Source: Chloroflexi bacterium RBG_16_56_11
GTDB lineage: Bacteria > Chloroflexota > Dehalococcoidia > Dehalococcoidales > RBG-16-60-22
Length of the DNA: 12,629 nt
Reading direction: 5' to 3'
Assembly: GCA_001796865.1 (NCBI GenBank)
Contig: MGNQ01000035.1
Location: 69,849 to 82,477, forward strand
The position numbers and the translations under genes are program-made. This document shows, piece after piece, positions 6,132-12,518 of the stretch; positions within the stretch are counted from its first letter, which is position 1; every line of letters starts with the position of its first letter. Under the pieces are notes generated by a model. That model saw nothing but the letters and a program-made list of their open reading frames with translations. It was not told the DNA's origin and ran no database searches.

Positions 6132-7236
6132 GAAGTCAGCTCTTGTCTTGATATTGCTCGTCCTGGTGCTCGCTTTTTCCGGCATCAGCGCCGTGCAGGC
6201 CGGCAGCAACCTCAGCATCGTCAGCAGTTCGGTCGAGACGGATTTCCCCGCCAGCCTCACTTTTAACATCTCCGCCCGGAGCGATGCCAACATCACCGAC
6301 ATCCGCCTGAGTTATCAGGTCGAGCGGCTCGAGCATGCCCGCGTTGTCAGCGAGATTTTTCTCCCTGTCTCCCCGGCAACCTCGGTCACGACGCAGTGGG
6401 TCTGGGACATGAGAATGACCGGCGGCCTGCCCGCGGGGTCGGGCGTGGACTACTGGTGGACGGTATCTGACGCCGCCGGCAATAAGCTGGAAACAGTTCC
6501 TGAGAGGGTATTCATTGAAGATAGCCGCTATAGCTGGAAAAGCATCACCGAGGGGGACGTCACGCTCTATTGGTACCGCGGCGATGACTCCTTCGCCGGG
6601 GAGTTAATGGAGGCCACGCAGGAAGCGCTCACCCAACTGAAGGCCAACACGGGGGCGGAGCTGGAGAGACCGGTAAGCCTCTACATCTACGCTAATTCGT
6701 CGGATTTGCAGGGGGCTATGATTTTCGCCCAGGAGTGGACGGGCGGTGTGGCCTTTACGCAGTACGGCATTATCGCCATCGGCATCGGGACGAGCGCCGG
6801 TGAGGTAGCCTGGGGCAACCGCACCATCCCCCACGAGCTGACCCATCTGGTTATCCACCAGGTCGTCTTCAATCCGTATAACGATTTGCCGACCTGGCTC
6901 GATGAAGGCCTGGCCATGAATGCTGAAGGGGCGCTCGATACACAGTTCACGTCATCGCTCTCCTCCGCCAGGTCGAGAGGCTCGCTCATCTCGCTGCGCA
7001 GCCTCTCCAGCCCGTTTTCCGCCTACGCCGACCAGTCCATCCTGGCCTACGCCGAAAGCTACGAGGCGGTAACCTACCTGATCGATAACTACGGGCGGGA
7101 AAAAATGTTCGACCTGCTGCAGGCCTTCCGGAAAGGCAGCGGTTACGACCAGGCCCTCAAAGGAGTCTACGGTTTCGACATGGACGGGCTGGACTCCCTC
7201 TGGCGGGCTTCCCCGGCCGCGGTGCCTGTACCCTGA
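6124..7236 (+). CDS. Secreted zinc metallopeptidase, peptidase MA-like (HEXXH)
   Basis: The 370-residue product begins with a clear signal peptide (MIKK, hydrophobic core, cleavage likely after AVQA at about residue 26), so it acts outside the membrane. Residues about 28-131 look like an immunoglobulin/fibronectin-type beta domain. A gluzincin catalytic domain follows, with H237-E238-L-T-H241 and the third ligand Glu261 in WLDEGLA; the spacing matches the peptidase MA-like family. The final 100 residues contain YAESYEAVTYLIDNYG, also usual in this family. No lipobox or second membrane helix is seen. ATG 6124 lies inside the last codons of prfB, with GGGGAAGG just before it. The 3' end overlaps a minus-strand zinc-ribbon gene by 70 bases. 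The substrate is unknown. Confidence 0.9.
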   Translation: MIKKSALVLILLVLVLAFSGISAVQAGSNLSIVSSSVETDFPASLTFNISARSDANITDIRLSYQVERLEHARVVSEIFLPVSPATSVTTQWVWDMRMTGGLPAGSGVDYWWTVSDAAGNKLETVPERVFIEDSRYSWKSITEGDVTLYWYRGDDSFAGELMEATQEALTQLKANTGAELERPVSLYIYANSSDLQGAMIFAQEWTGGVAFTQYGIIAIGIGTSAGEVAWGNRTIPHELTHLVIHQVVFNPYNDLPTWLDEGLAMNAEGALDTQFTSSLSSARSRGSLISLRSLSSPFSAYADQSILAYAESYEAVTYLIDNYGREKMFDLLQAFRKGSGYDQALKGVYGFDMDGLDSLWRASPAAVPVP

Positions 7237-7436
7237 GGGCGGGAAGCGGCCGGTGCCGGCCTGGCCTTGACGATATTGAACATCTTTTCAGCGGCGCGCG
7301 CGTTCAAAGCGATTTCTTTTTCGTTCCAGTTGGCGCCGCACTGGATACATTGTATGTAGACCCCGTAAATATCGCACTCCAGAGAGAGATCGCCGCCGCA
7401 TTTTTTACAGGCCCTGGGCCGGATAATACTCAGCAT
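7167..7436 (-). CDS. Small zinc-ribbon protein of unknown function
   Basis: This 89-residue protein has an N-terminal zinc ribbon with Cys10, Cys13, Cys30 and Cys33 (CKKCGG and CIQCGANW), the pattern of a C4 metal-binding knuckle pair, plus Cys21 in between. A helix with NEKEIALNARAAEKMFNIV follows. The last 30 residues are rich in P, A, R and S and look unstructured. ATG 7436 has GGAG five bases upstream, a good ribosome site. The tail overlaps the end of the convergent metallopeptidase gene by 70 bases; this part is less likely to be under selection in this frame. A gene is supported by the paired cysteines and the SD. Its role is unknown; similar ribbons occur in small regulatory or RNA-associated proteins. 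Confidence 0.75.
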   Translation of the reverse strand: MLSIIRPRACKKCGGDLSLECDIYGVYIQCIQCGANWNEKEIALNARAAEKMFNIVKARPAPAASRPQGTGTAAGEARQRESSPSMSKP

Positions 7437-7565
7437 TTTTACTCCCGGTTCGTAAAATTTAAACTCTTATGATGATATTCATTGCCACGATTTTTTGAAA
7501 ACTGGTGAACACCCATTCGCGGACAGAAGCACTCTCAAATTAGGCTGGTGGTTTTCCCCATTGGT

Positions 7566-7595
7566 TTGCCATGCCACCCCGCGCGGTGCTAGACT
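7566..7595 (+). promoter_or_regulatory. Candidate promoter for radC
   Basis: TTGCCA (7566-7571) and TAGACT (7590-7595) are 18 bases apart, matching consensus at five and four of six positions. Transcription would start near 7602, very close to the possible ATG at 7608, which makes the ATG at 7626 a serious alternative start. Confidence 0.4.
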
Positions 7596-7607
7596 GTGGG
7601 GTTAAAC

Positions 7608-8345
7608 ATGCTGGAAAGACCGGATATGAAGGACACAGAAAAGCCACGCCGGGTGAGCCAGGCGTCCATGACCATCCATGACTTGCCGCCAGCCGACAGG
7701 CCGCGGGAAAGGTTGCAAAGGCTGGGGGTGGAGGCCCTATCCGCCCAGGAGATACTGGCCGTCATTCTCGGCCGGGGCATCGCCGGGGAATCGGTGATGG
7801 TAACCGCACAGAGACTGCTCAGCCGGTTCGGCGGCCTCAAGGGAGTAGCCGGGGCATCCCTGGAAGAGCTGTCCCAGGTCAGGGGCATCGGCCTGGCCAA
7901 GGCGGCCCAGATTAAGGCCTCCGTCGAGCTGGCCAGCCGGGTCGAGGTCTATTCCGGTTCTTCCGGCAGGACAATCGTCAAGACGCCCGAAGACGTAGCC
8001 AGGCTGGTCCAGTCCCGGCTGAAAGACAAGAAAAAGGAGTATTTCCTGGTGGTCCTGCTGGATACGCGCAACCAGCTTATCCGCGTCGCCGAGATATCCG
8101 TCGGCAGCCTGGATAGCAGCATCGTCCATCCCCGTGAGGTATTTAAGGAAGCGATATCGGCCAGCGCCGCCTCGGTCATTTTTATTCACAATCACCCTTC
8201 CGGCGATACCGAGGCCTCGGAAGATGACATCAAGCTGACGAAGAGGCTGGCCGAGGCCGGGGAAATCGTCGGGATAGACGTCCTCGACCACGTCATCATC
8301 GGCGGGGAGAACCACGTCAGCCTCAAACGGCTGGGCCTTTTTTAG
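7608..8345 (+). CDS. radC: RadC family protein (JAMM/MPN domain)
   Basis: RadC proteins join a helix-hairpin-helix to a JAMM/MPN metalloprotease-like domain; despite the name, a repair role is unproven. From ATG 7608 the product is 245 residues, slightly longer than usual. HDLPPADRPRERL opens the conserved part, LSAQEILAVILGRG follows, then the helix-hairpin-helix in LSQVRGIGLAKAAQIKAS (about 88-105) and the JAMM site HNHPSGDTEASEDD with His194, His196, Ser204 and Asp207. The metal site is intact. The start is uncertain: GTG 7596, ATG 7608 (GGGG six bases upstream) and ATG 7626 (GGAAAG upstream) are all in frame, and the conserved core begins after all three. It is divergent from the zinc-ribbon gene and convergent with the cupin gene, 19 bases apart. 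Confidence 0.95.
   Translation: MLERPDMKDTEKPRRVSQASMTIHDLPPADRPRERLQRLGVEALSAQEILAVILGRGIAGESVMVTAQRLLSRFGGLKGVAGASLEELSQVRGIGLAKAAQIKASVELASRVEVYSGSSGRTIVKTPEDVARLVQSRLKDKKKEYFLVVLLDTRNQLIRVAEISVGSLDSSIVHPREVFKEAISASAASVIFIHNHPSGDTEASEDDIKLTKRLAEAGEIVGIDVLDHVIIGGENHVSLKRLGLF
8318..8343 (+). terminator. Weak terminator-like hairpin at the end of radC
   Basis: CAGCC (8318-8322) pairs with GGCTG (8329-8333) around a 6-base loop, then GGCC and six T residues (8338-8343). It lies within the last radC codons. The stem is short and the T-tract is four bases away, so efficiency is doubtful. It sits just before the end of the convergent cupin gene, where termination would be useful. Confidence 0.3.
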
Positions 8346-8364
8346 AATGCTCCTGTCCCGTTAG

Positions 8365-8823
8365 CTAGTGTTGTTCCCTCATCACCGGTTTGGTCTTGTC
8401 CTCCGGCTCGCGCACATACTGGGCGGTCAGGGCGATATCCATGAAGACGATGGGCTTGCGGATTATCTTGAACTCCAGCGGGGTATGGACCATTCCCGCC
8501 GGGATGTGCACGAAACACGTCTCGGTTATAACCAGTTTTTCCTGCTTGCCTTTAGGCCCCAGATAAAGCCAGACCTCGGCATCGAACTCGTTCACCCGGG
8601 TGGCATCGGCATTCTGGAAGGCCAGGAACTGGTCGAAATCGTGAGTATGGGGCTCGTTTATCATCAGGAACGGCTCAGTTACGCAGAACCAGTCCATCCG
8701 GTAACCGGAGTTCCACTCCCTGCCCCAGATGTGGAAAGACGGGGCGGTAAGCTGGGGATATAGCTTGGTGAAATCCCCCACCGGTTTGCTCTTATAATAC
8801 TTGGCGTACTTTTTTGAAATCAT
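8365..8823 (-). CDS. Cupin-like protein of unknown function
   Basis: The 152-residue product carries the two cupin signatures in outline: PHTHDFDQFLAF (His59, His61) and IPAGMVHTPLEF (His113), with beta-strand-like segments between them (DAEVWLYLG). The three histidines could bind a metal ion, as in many small single-domain cupins. The N-terminal 40 residues are rich in aromatic and basic residues and do not resemble a known domain. There is no signal peptide, so it is cytoplasmic. ATG 8823 has AAGGAG eight bases upstream and a good promoter behind it, so it is probably a single-gene unit. It is convergent with radC and divergent from the substrate-binding protein gene. Substrate and pathway cannot be assigned. 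Confidence 0.85.
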   Translation of the reverse strand: MISKKYAKYYKSKPVGDFTKLYPQLTAPSFHIWGREWNSGYRMDWFCVTEPFLMINEPHTHDFDQFLAFQNADATRVNEFDAEVWLYLGPKGKQEKLVITETCFVHIPAGMVHTPLEFKIIRKPIVFMDIALTAQYVREPEDKTKPVMREQH

Positions 8824-8856
8824 CTGCCTTTCTCCTTAGTAATTTTGCTGCTAATG

Positions 8857-8886
8857 ATTATACGTTTTATTCGGCCGGTAATTCAA
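8857..8886 (-). promoter_or_regulatory. Promoter of the cupin-like gene
   Basis: On the minus strand TTGAAT (8886-8881) and a perfect TATAAT (8862-8857) are 18 bases apart. Transcription would start near 8850, giving a leader of about 27 bases that contains the AAGGAG ribosome site. Confidence 0.6.
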
Positions 8887-8940
8887 ATACGCCCGTATGC
8901 ACTGAAGGCGGCTTTGTGTTAGTATTGTGCTTGGATAGAT

Positions 8941-10545
8941 ATGAAAAAAGTGTTATTCACCGGCGTAGTATCCCTGGTTTTGCTGGGCATGTCTCTGGCC
9001 GGATGCGAGCTCCGGGGAACGACCACGGTTACCACCCCCGCCCCCGTCACCGGCGGCGGTGTCCTCACGCTCTACGGCATCGACCCCATCATCCTCGACC
9101 CCGCGGTCGCGGCGGAGATGACATCCAACGAATACGTCGTGCAGATTTTTAGCGGCCTGGTCCGCCTCGACGAGCGGATGGACGCCGTGCCGGACATCGC
9201 CGAGCGCTGGGAGCTCGGCCAGGACCGCCTCACCTATACCTTCCACCTCCGTAAAAACGTCGTCTTCCATGACGGCCGGAAAGTGACCGCCGCTGACGTC
9301 AAATATTCCTGGGAACGTGCCTGCGACCCGGCGACGGGTTCGAAGGTGGCCGCTACCTACCTCGGTGACATCGTCGGCGCCAGGGACGTTATCTCGGGCA
9401 AGACAAGAGAAATCAGCGGCCTCAAGGTGCTCGACGATTATACCCTCCGGGTGACCATCGACGCCCCCAGGTCGTATTTCCTCTACAAGCTCACCTATCC
9501 CACGTCATACATTGTCGATAAAAACAACGTGATGAAGGGCGGGACATGGTGGCGGACTCCCAACGGCACCGGACCCTTCCGTCTCACAAAGTGGACGCAG
9601 GGCCAGGAGCTGGTCCTGGAGCGGCATGATAGCTTTTATGGCCAGGTGGCCGGGCTCAAAACGGTCGACTTCAAGCTCTGGGCGGGCGTGCCGATGAACC
9701 TCTACGAGACCGGGGAAATCGATGTTACCGAAATCGGCGTGCCGTATATCGACCGGGCGACTGATAAAAACGGGCCTTTTTACGAGCAACTGCACACCAT
9801 CCCGGAGTTGAGCTTCAGCTACATCGGTTTCAACTCCACCCGGCCGCCGTTCGATGACGTCAACGTGCGGCGGGCATTCACCCTGGCTGTCGATAAAGAT
9901 AAAATAGTGTCGCTGTCCTTCCGGGACCTCGTGCAAAAAGCTGACGGTATCCTCCCCCCCGGTATGCCCGGTTATAATGAGTCGCTGGCTGGGCTGGACT
10001 TCGACGTAGACCGGGCTAAAGAGCTGCTCGGCCTTTCCCGGTACGGCAGCGCCGCCAACCTGCCCCCCATCACCCTGACGACCACCGGCTACGGCGGGCT
10101 GATATCGTCGACGCTCGGGGCGCTCATCACCCAGTGGCGGGAAAACCTGGGTGTCGAGGTAACGGTGCGCCAGCTCGAGCCGGACCGTTTCCTCTACAAC
10201 CTCAAGAACGAAAAAGACGAGATGTTCGATATGGGCTGGGTGGCGGACTATCCCCATCCGCAGGACTTCCTGGACGTGCTCTTCCGCACCGGTGCCGAGA
10301 ACAACTTCGCCGAATATTCCAACCCCACGCTGGACTCCCTGCTGGACAGGGCGGCGCTGGAGGAGGACAGGGCAGCGGGACTGGGCCTCTACCGGCAGGC
10401 GGAGCAGATGCTCGTCGATGACGCCGCCTGCCTGCCGCTGTGGTTCGGCAAGAACTACTACCTGGTCCGGCCGGAGGTGCAGGGCTACGAGCTTAACCTC
10501 ATGGGCTTCGCTATGTTGAACAAAGTAACGATTGCCGGTAAATAG
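8941..10545 (+). CDS. ABC transporter substrate-binding lipoprotein, family 5 (peptide/nickel type)
   Basis: The 534-residue product has a lipoprotein signal: MKKVLF, a hydrophobic core and the lipobox LAGC with lipidated Cys22. A threonine-rich linker and then the DppA/OppA-type fold follow. Family marks include DPAVAAEMTSNEYVVQIFSGLVRLDE, AERWEL...YTFHLRKNVVFHDGRKVTAADVKYSWERA, the GTGPFRLTKW segment, FNSTRPPFDDVNVRRAFTLAVDK, and WVADYPHPQDFLD near the C-terminus. Members deliver oligopeptides, nickel or other small ligands to an inner-membrane permease; the ligand cannot be told here. No permease or ATPase gene lies on either side within the window, so this looks like an orphan binding protein or one whose partners are elsewhere. 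Only a weak SD (GGA at 8933-8935) precedes ATG 8941. Confidence 0.95.
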   Translation: MKKVLFTGVVSLVLLGMSLAGCELRGTTTVTTPAPVTGGGVLTLYGIDPIILDPAVAAEMTSNEYVVQIFSGLVRLDERMDAVPDIAERWELGQDRLTYTFHLRKNVVFHDGRKVTAADVKYSWERACDPATGSKVAATYLGDIVGARDVISGKTREISGLKVLDDYTLRVTIDAPRSYFLYKLTYPTSYIVDKNNVMKGGTWWRTPNGTGPFRLTKWTQGQELVLERHDSFYGQVAGLKTVDFKLWAGVPMNLYETGEIDVTEIGVPYIDRATDKNGPFYEQLHTIPELSFSYIGFNSTRPPFDDVNVRRAFTLAVDKDKIVSLSFRDLVQKADGILPPGMPGYNESLAGLDFDVDRAKELLGLSRYGSAANLPPITLTTTGYGGLISSTLGALITQWRENLGVEVTVRQLEPDRFLYNLKNEKDEMFDMGWVADYPHPQDFLDVLFRTGAENNFAEYSNPTLDSLLDRAALEEDRAAGLGLYRQAEQMLVDDAACLPLWFGKNYYLVRPEVQGYELNLMGFAMLNKVTIAGK

Positions 10546-10575
10546 TCATTTATCGGGTTTTCAGTATAATCTCCG

Positions 10576-10602
10576 CTCGCCCTGAGCTTGTCGAAGGGTG
10601 AG
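10576..10602. repeat. REP-like hairpin between convergent genes
   Basis: CTCGCC (10576-10581) pairs with GGTGAG (10597-10602), one G-T pair included, and an inner CTT-GTCG-AAG stem (10587-10596) caps it, with a bulge of CTGAG on the 5' side. The core CCTGAGCTTGTCGAAGG resembles a dispersed intergenic repeat seen in many bacteria. It lies between two gene ends, a usual place for REP elements. No T-tract follows on either strand, so it is not a classical terminator. Confidence 0.65.
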
Positions 10603-10645
10603 AGCCGATGCCGGTCCCCTCCAACCAGGAATGAATAAAAGGATT

Positions 10646-11182
10646 TTAAGGTGTGGCCCGCGTAAGCAGTGTAAATTGTTTGATTAGCTCCCGAAACAAA
10701 GACTGATTCTTCATTTCAGGTCTGACCAGTTCCATAAAATACTGCGTCTTTTCCTGAAGAAAATCACATAAGTCCCCGGCGTATTTTACGTCGAGCATGT
10801 AGGGCAGGTTATCGATAAAATCGGCGATTTTGATCAACAGAGCACCTTCCCCTTCCTTCAAACATCTATCGTACAACTCTCTATACTGCTCCGTCTTGTC
10901 CCGGATACTCTCATCGAAGCTGCAGGCCTGGACCAGTCGGGCCACTTTACTTCCGAATCTCTCTTTGAGATCATCAAAAGACACGTTCGTATCTTCGAGA
11001 AGGTCATGCAGAATCCCGCCGATGACGACCTCCTTCGGGCAGTCCAGACGATAAAGACCTATGCCCACGCGGATACTGTGGAGAATAACGGGCTTCGGGT
11101 TCTTCCCGCTCCGGTGAATGGAGAAGACAAGATAGTTAATCGCTTCTTCAATTTCCTTCTCTTCTGATACAACGTAAGGCAT
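10646..11182 (-). CDS. HD-domain hydrolase, MESH1-like small alarmone hydrolase candidate
   Basis: This 178-residue protein consists of an HD domain of the RelA/SpoT hydrolase type and nothing else. Visible residues are Arg24 (HRSGKN), His35 (ILHSIRV), His59-Asp60 and Glu63-Asp64 (ILHDLLEDT), the FGSKVARLV segment, and Lys118, Asp121 and Asn125 (LLIKIADFIDNL). These match in identity, and nearly in numbering, the Mn2+ and substrate residues of metazoan MESH1, which removes the 3'-pyrophosphate of ppGpp and can dephosphorylate NADPH. There is no synthetase, TGS or ACT domain, so it is a stand-alone hydrolase. Other HD nucleotidases share part of this pattern. ATG 11182 has GGAGG 12 bases upstream or GGGGGA directly before it. 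It follows the antiporter gene after 23 bases, so the two are probably one transcript. Confidence 0.85.
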   Translation of the reverse strand: MPYVVSEEKEIEEAINYLVFSIHRSGKNPKPVILHSIRVGIGLYRLDCPKEVVIGGILHDLLEDTNVSFDDLKERFGSKVARLVQACSFDESIRDKTEQYRELYDRCLKEGEGALLIKIADFIDNLPYMLDVKYAGDLCDFLQEKTQYFMELVRPEMKNQSLFRELIKQFTLLTRATP

Positions 11183-11205
11183 TTCCCCCGGTGCCTCCGA
11201 GAACG

Positions 11206-12273
11206 CTAGATAAAGTAGAACGCTATTGCTATCAAGAGGTAAACAGAGATGAGCTGGGCGCCCTCCAGCCAGTGGCAGATGCCGTCCGCGCTCAGGTAGT
11301 TGGCAATCATGGCCGTCATTACCAGCGCCACCAGCGAAAACGGGCCGAACACCAGGTCCATGGTGTTACCGGTGAGCGCGGTGCTGAGCAGCACCAGCAC
11401 CGGCACTACAAACAGGGCAATCTGCAGCGCCGAGCTCATACCGATTTCCAGTGACATCGTCATGTTGTTCTTCCGGGCAAAACTTATAGCGCTGATATGC
11501 TCGGAGATATTGGTCAACAGCGCGATCAGAACCAGACCGACGAACCTTTGCGTCAGCCCCATATCGCCAATCAGCGGCGTGACGGTATTGACCAGGAGGT
11601 AAGACTCGTAGCTGCCCACACCCACGGCCACCAGCAGCATGATAAAGGCGGCTCGCAGCGACCAGGGGCGGTGGGTCGGCGGCGACGGCGCCTCTCGTTC
11701 CACCACGAAGAGGTGCTTGTGTGTCCCGAGCGTATAAAGCAGGCTGAGTAGATATACTATACCCAGGACGGTCGAGACCGCCAGGCTCATCGCCGGCGCC
11801 GGCTTGGATTGCACCATATCGTACATCGAAGGCAGGACCAGACCGACCACCACGATAATAAGCATGGTCGAAGAAACGCCGGCCGAGTCCTTGTTGAAAC
11901 TCTGCTCCTTGTACTTAAGTCCGCCGAAAAACATCGACAATCCAATGAGCAGCAGGACGTTAATGATAATCGATCCGACCATCGAAGCCTTGACCATATC
12001 CACGAGGCCCTGGCGCAGCGCAAAAACGGCGATGAGGAATTCGATGGCGTTGCCAAAAGTAGCGTTAAGGAGGGCGGACACGGTGCTGGAGACACGCTGG
12101 GCGATGACGCCGGTGGCTTCGACGATGACATGGGACAGGGCCACGATGGCAACTCCCGTGACGATAAAAGAAAAAACCGAATTAAACTCTAAATAATATG
12201 AAAAGAGAGATATCGGGACGAACACCAGAAATGAATCGAGGATGTGAAATCTATAGGCTGTCTGGCGTGGCAT
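11206..12273 (-). CDS. Ca2+/H+ (cation/proton) antiporter, CaCA superfamily
   Basis: The 355-residue protein is almost entirely hydrophobic, with about ten to eleven membrane helices in two inverted halves. The first alpha-repeat reads LLNATFGNAIEFLIAVFALRQG with GNAIE at 74-78 (Glu78). The second reads LLTNISEHISAISFARKNN with Glu258; Thr replaces the usual Gly before Asn. The tail DGICHWLEGAQLISVYLLIAIAFYF matches the CAX/ChaA end. An acidic/polar loop (about 185-205) links the halves. Members export Ca2+ or another cation in exchange for protons across the inner membrane. ATG 12273 is preceded by an in-frame TAA two codons earlier, so no longer form exists; the only SD-like GGAGG lies about 19 bases away, which suggests weak initiation. 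The HD gene follows in the same direction. Confidence 0.95.
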   Translation of the reverse strand: MPRQTAYRFHILDSFLVFVPISLFSYYLEFNSVFSFIVTGVAIVALSHVIVEATGVIAQRVSSTVSALLNATFGNAIEFLIAVFALRQGLVDMVKASMVGSIIINVLLLIGLSMFFGGLKYKEQSFNKDSAGVSSTMLIIVVVGLVLPSMYDMVQSKPAPAMSLAVSTVLGIVYLLSLLYTLGTHKHLFVVEREAPSPPTHRPWSLRAAFIMLLVAVGVGSYESYLLVNTVTPLIGDMGLTQRFVGLVLIALLTNISEHISAISFARKNNMTMSLEIGMSSALQIALFVVPVLVLLSTALTGNTMDLVFGPFSLVALVMTAMIANYLSADGICHWLEGAQLISVYLLIAIAFYFI

Positions 12274-12334
12274 AGATTATCGCTGTGAATCCTCCCGGTT
12301 TTCATTGAGACTGTGATTCGTCGGGACTCTCTTT

Positions 12335-12450
12335 TAGCTTCAGCGTCGGCTGGCGGAGGGGGTGGGATTCGAACCCACGTCCCGATATAATCGGGAAACG
12401 GTTTTCAAGACCGTCACCATAGGCCACTCGGACACCCCTCCTAGCTTCAG
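12335..12450. repeat. 9-bp direct repeat TAGCTTCAG flanking tRNA-Ser
   Basis: TAGCTTCAG occurs at 12335-12343, eight bases beyond the CCA end of the tRNA, and again at 12442-12450, directly against the tRNA 5' end. The copies have the same orientation and enclose the tRNA gene. It could be a target duplication, the core of an exchange site, or chance: nine bases this close together are not compelling alone. Confidence 0.4.
12351..12441 (-). tRNA. tRNA-Ser (anticodon UGA)
   Basis: Read on the minus strand, the 91-base gene has the acceptor stem GGAGGGG/CCCCTCC (12441-12435 with 12361-12355), discriminator G and an encoded CCA (12353-12351). The anticodon stem ACGGT/ACCGT encloses CTTGAAA, so the anticodon is TGA, decoding UCA and other UCN codons. 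A long variable arm with CCCGA/TCGGG pairs marks it as class II, and GTGGGTTCGAATCCCAC forms the T-arm. All parts are intact. It lies between the antiporter gene and a tyrosine recombinase, which suggests it may mark an integration locus. Confidence 0.97.
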
Positions 12451-12482
12451 TTATTGATAATACACCTTGACATAACCATGTA

Positions 12483-12515
12483 TTGCTACTAATTTGCTAC
12501 TAATTTATTTCTAAT
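12483..12515. repeat. Tandem 11-bp repeat, two perfect and one degenerate copy
   Basis: TTGCTACTAAT occurs at 12483-12493 and 12494-12504 without a gap. A third unit at 12505-12515 matches at 8 of 11 positions. The array fills the space between the recombinase stop codon and tRNA-Ser. Direct repeats of this length beside an integrase gene resemble arm-type binding sites of tyrosine recombinases; that role is inferred from position. Confidence 0.65.
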
Positions 12516-12518
12516 GCC

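Noticed and set aside
5589..6302. A 237-codon open frame on the minus strand across prfB and the metallopeptidase start
   Set aside because: It lies opposite RF2 with SPF and GGQ motifs intact; the product has no recognisable domain and the frame follows from GC-rich codon bias.
7737..8315. A 192-codon open frame opposite radC
   Set aside because: The radC frame has a complete JAMM site and helix-hairpin-helix; the opposite product has no known features.
9505..10257. A 250-codon open frame on the minus strand inside the substrate-binding protein gene
   Set aside because: The plus-strand frame encodes a full family 5 binding protein; the opposite frame is a composition shadow.
12467..12495. 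Plus-strand TTGACA at 12467 as a promoter
   Set aside because: No acceptable -10 box occurs at 16-18 bases and no plus-strand gene follows within the window.
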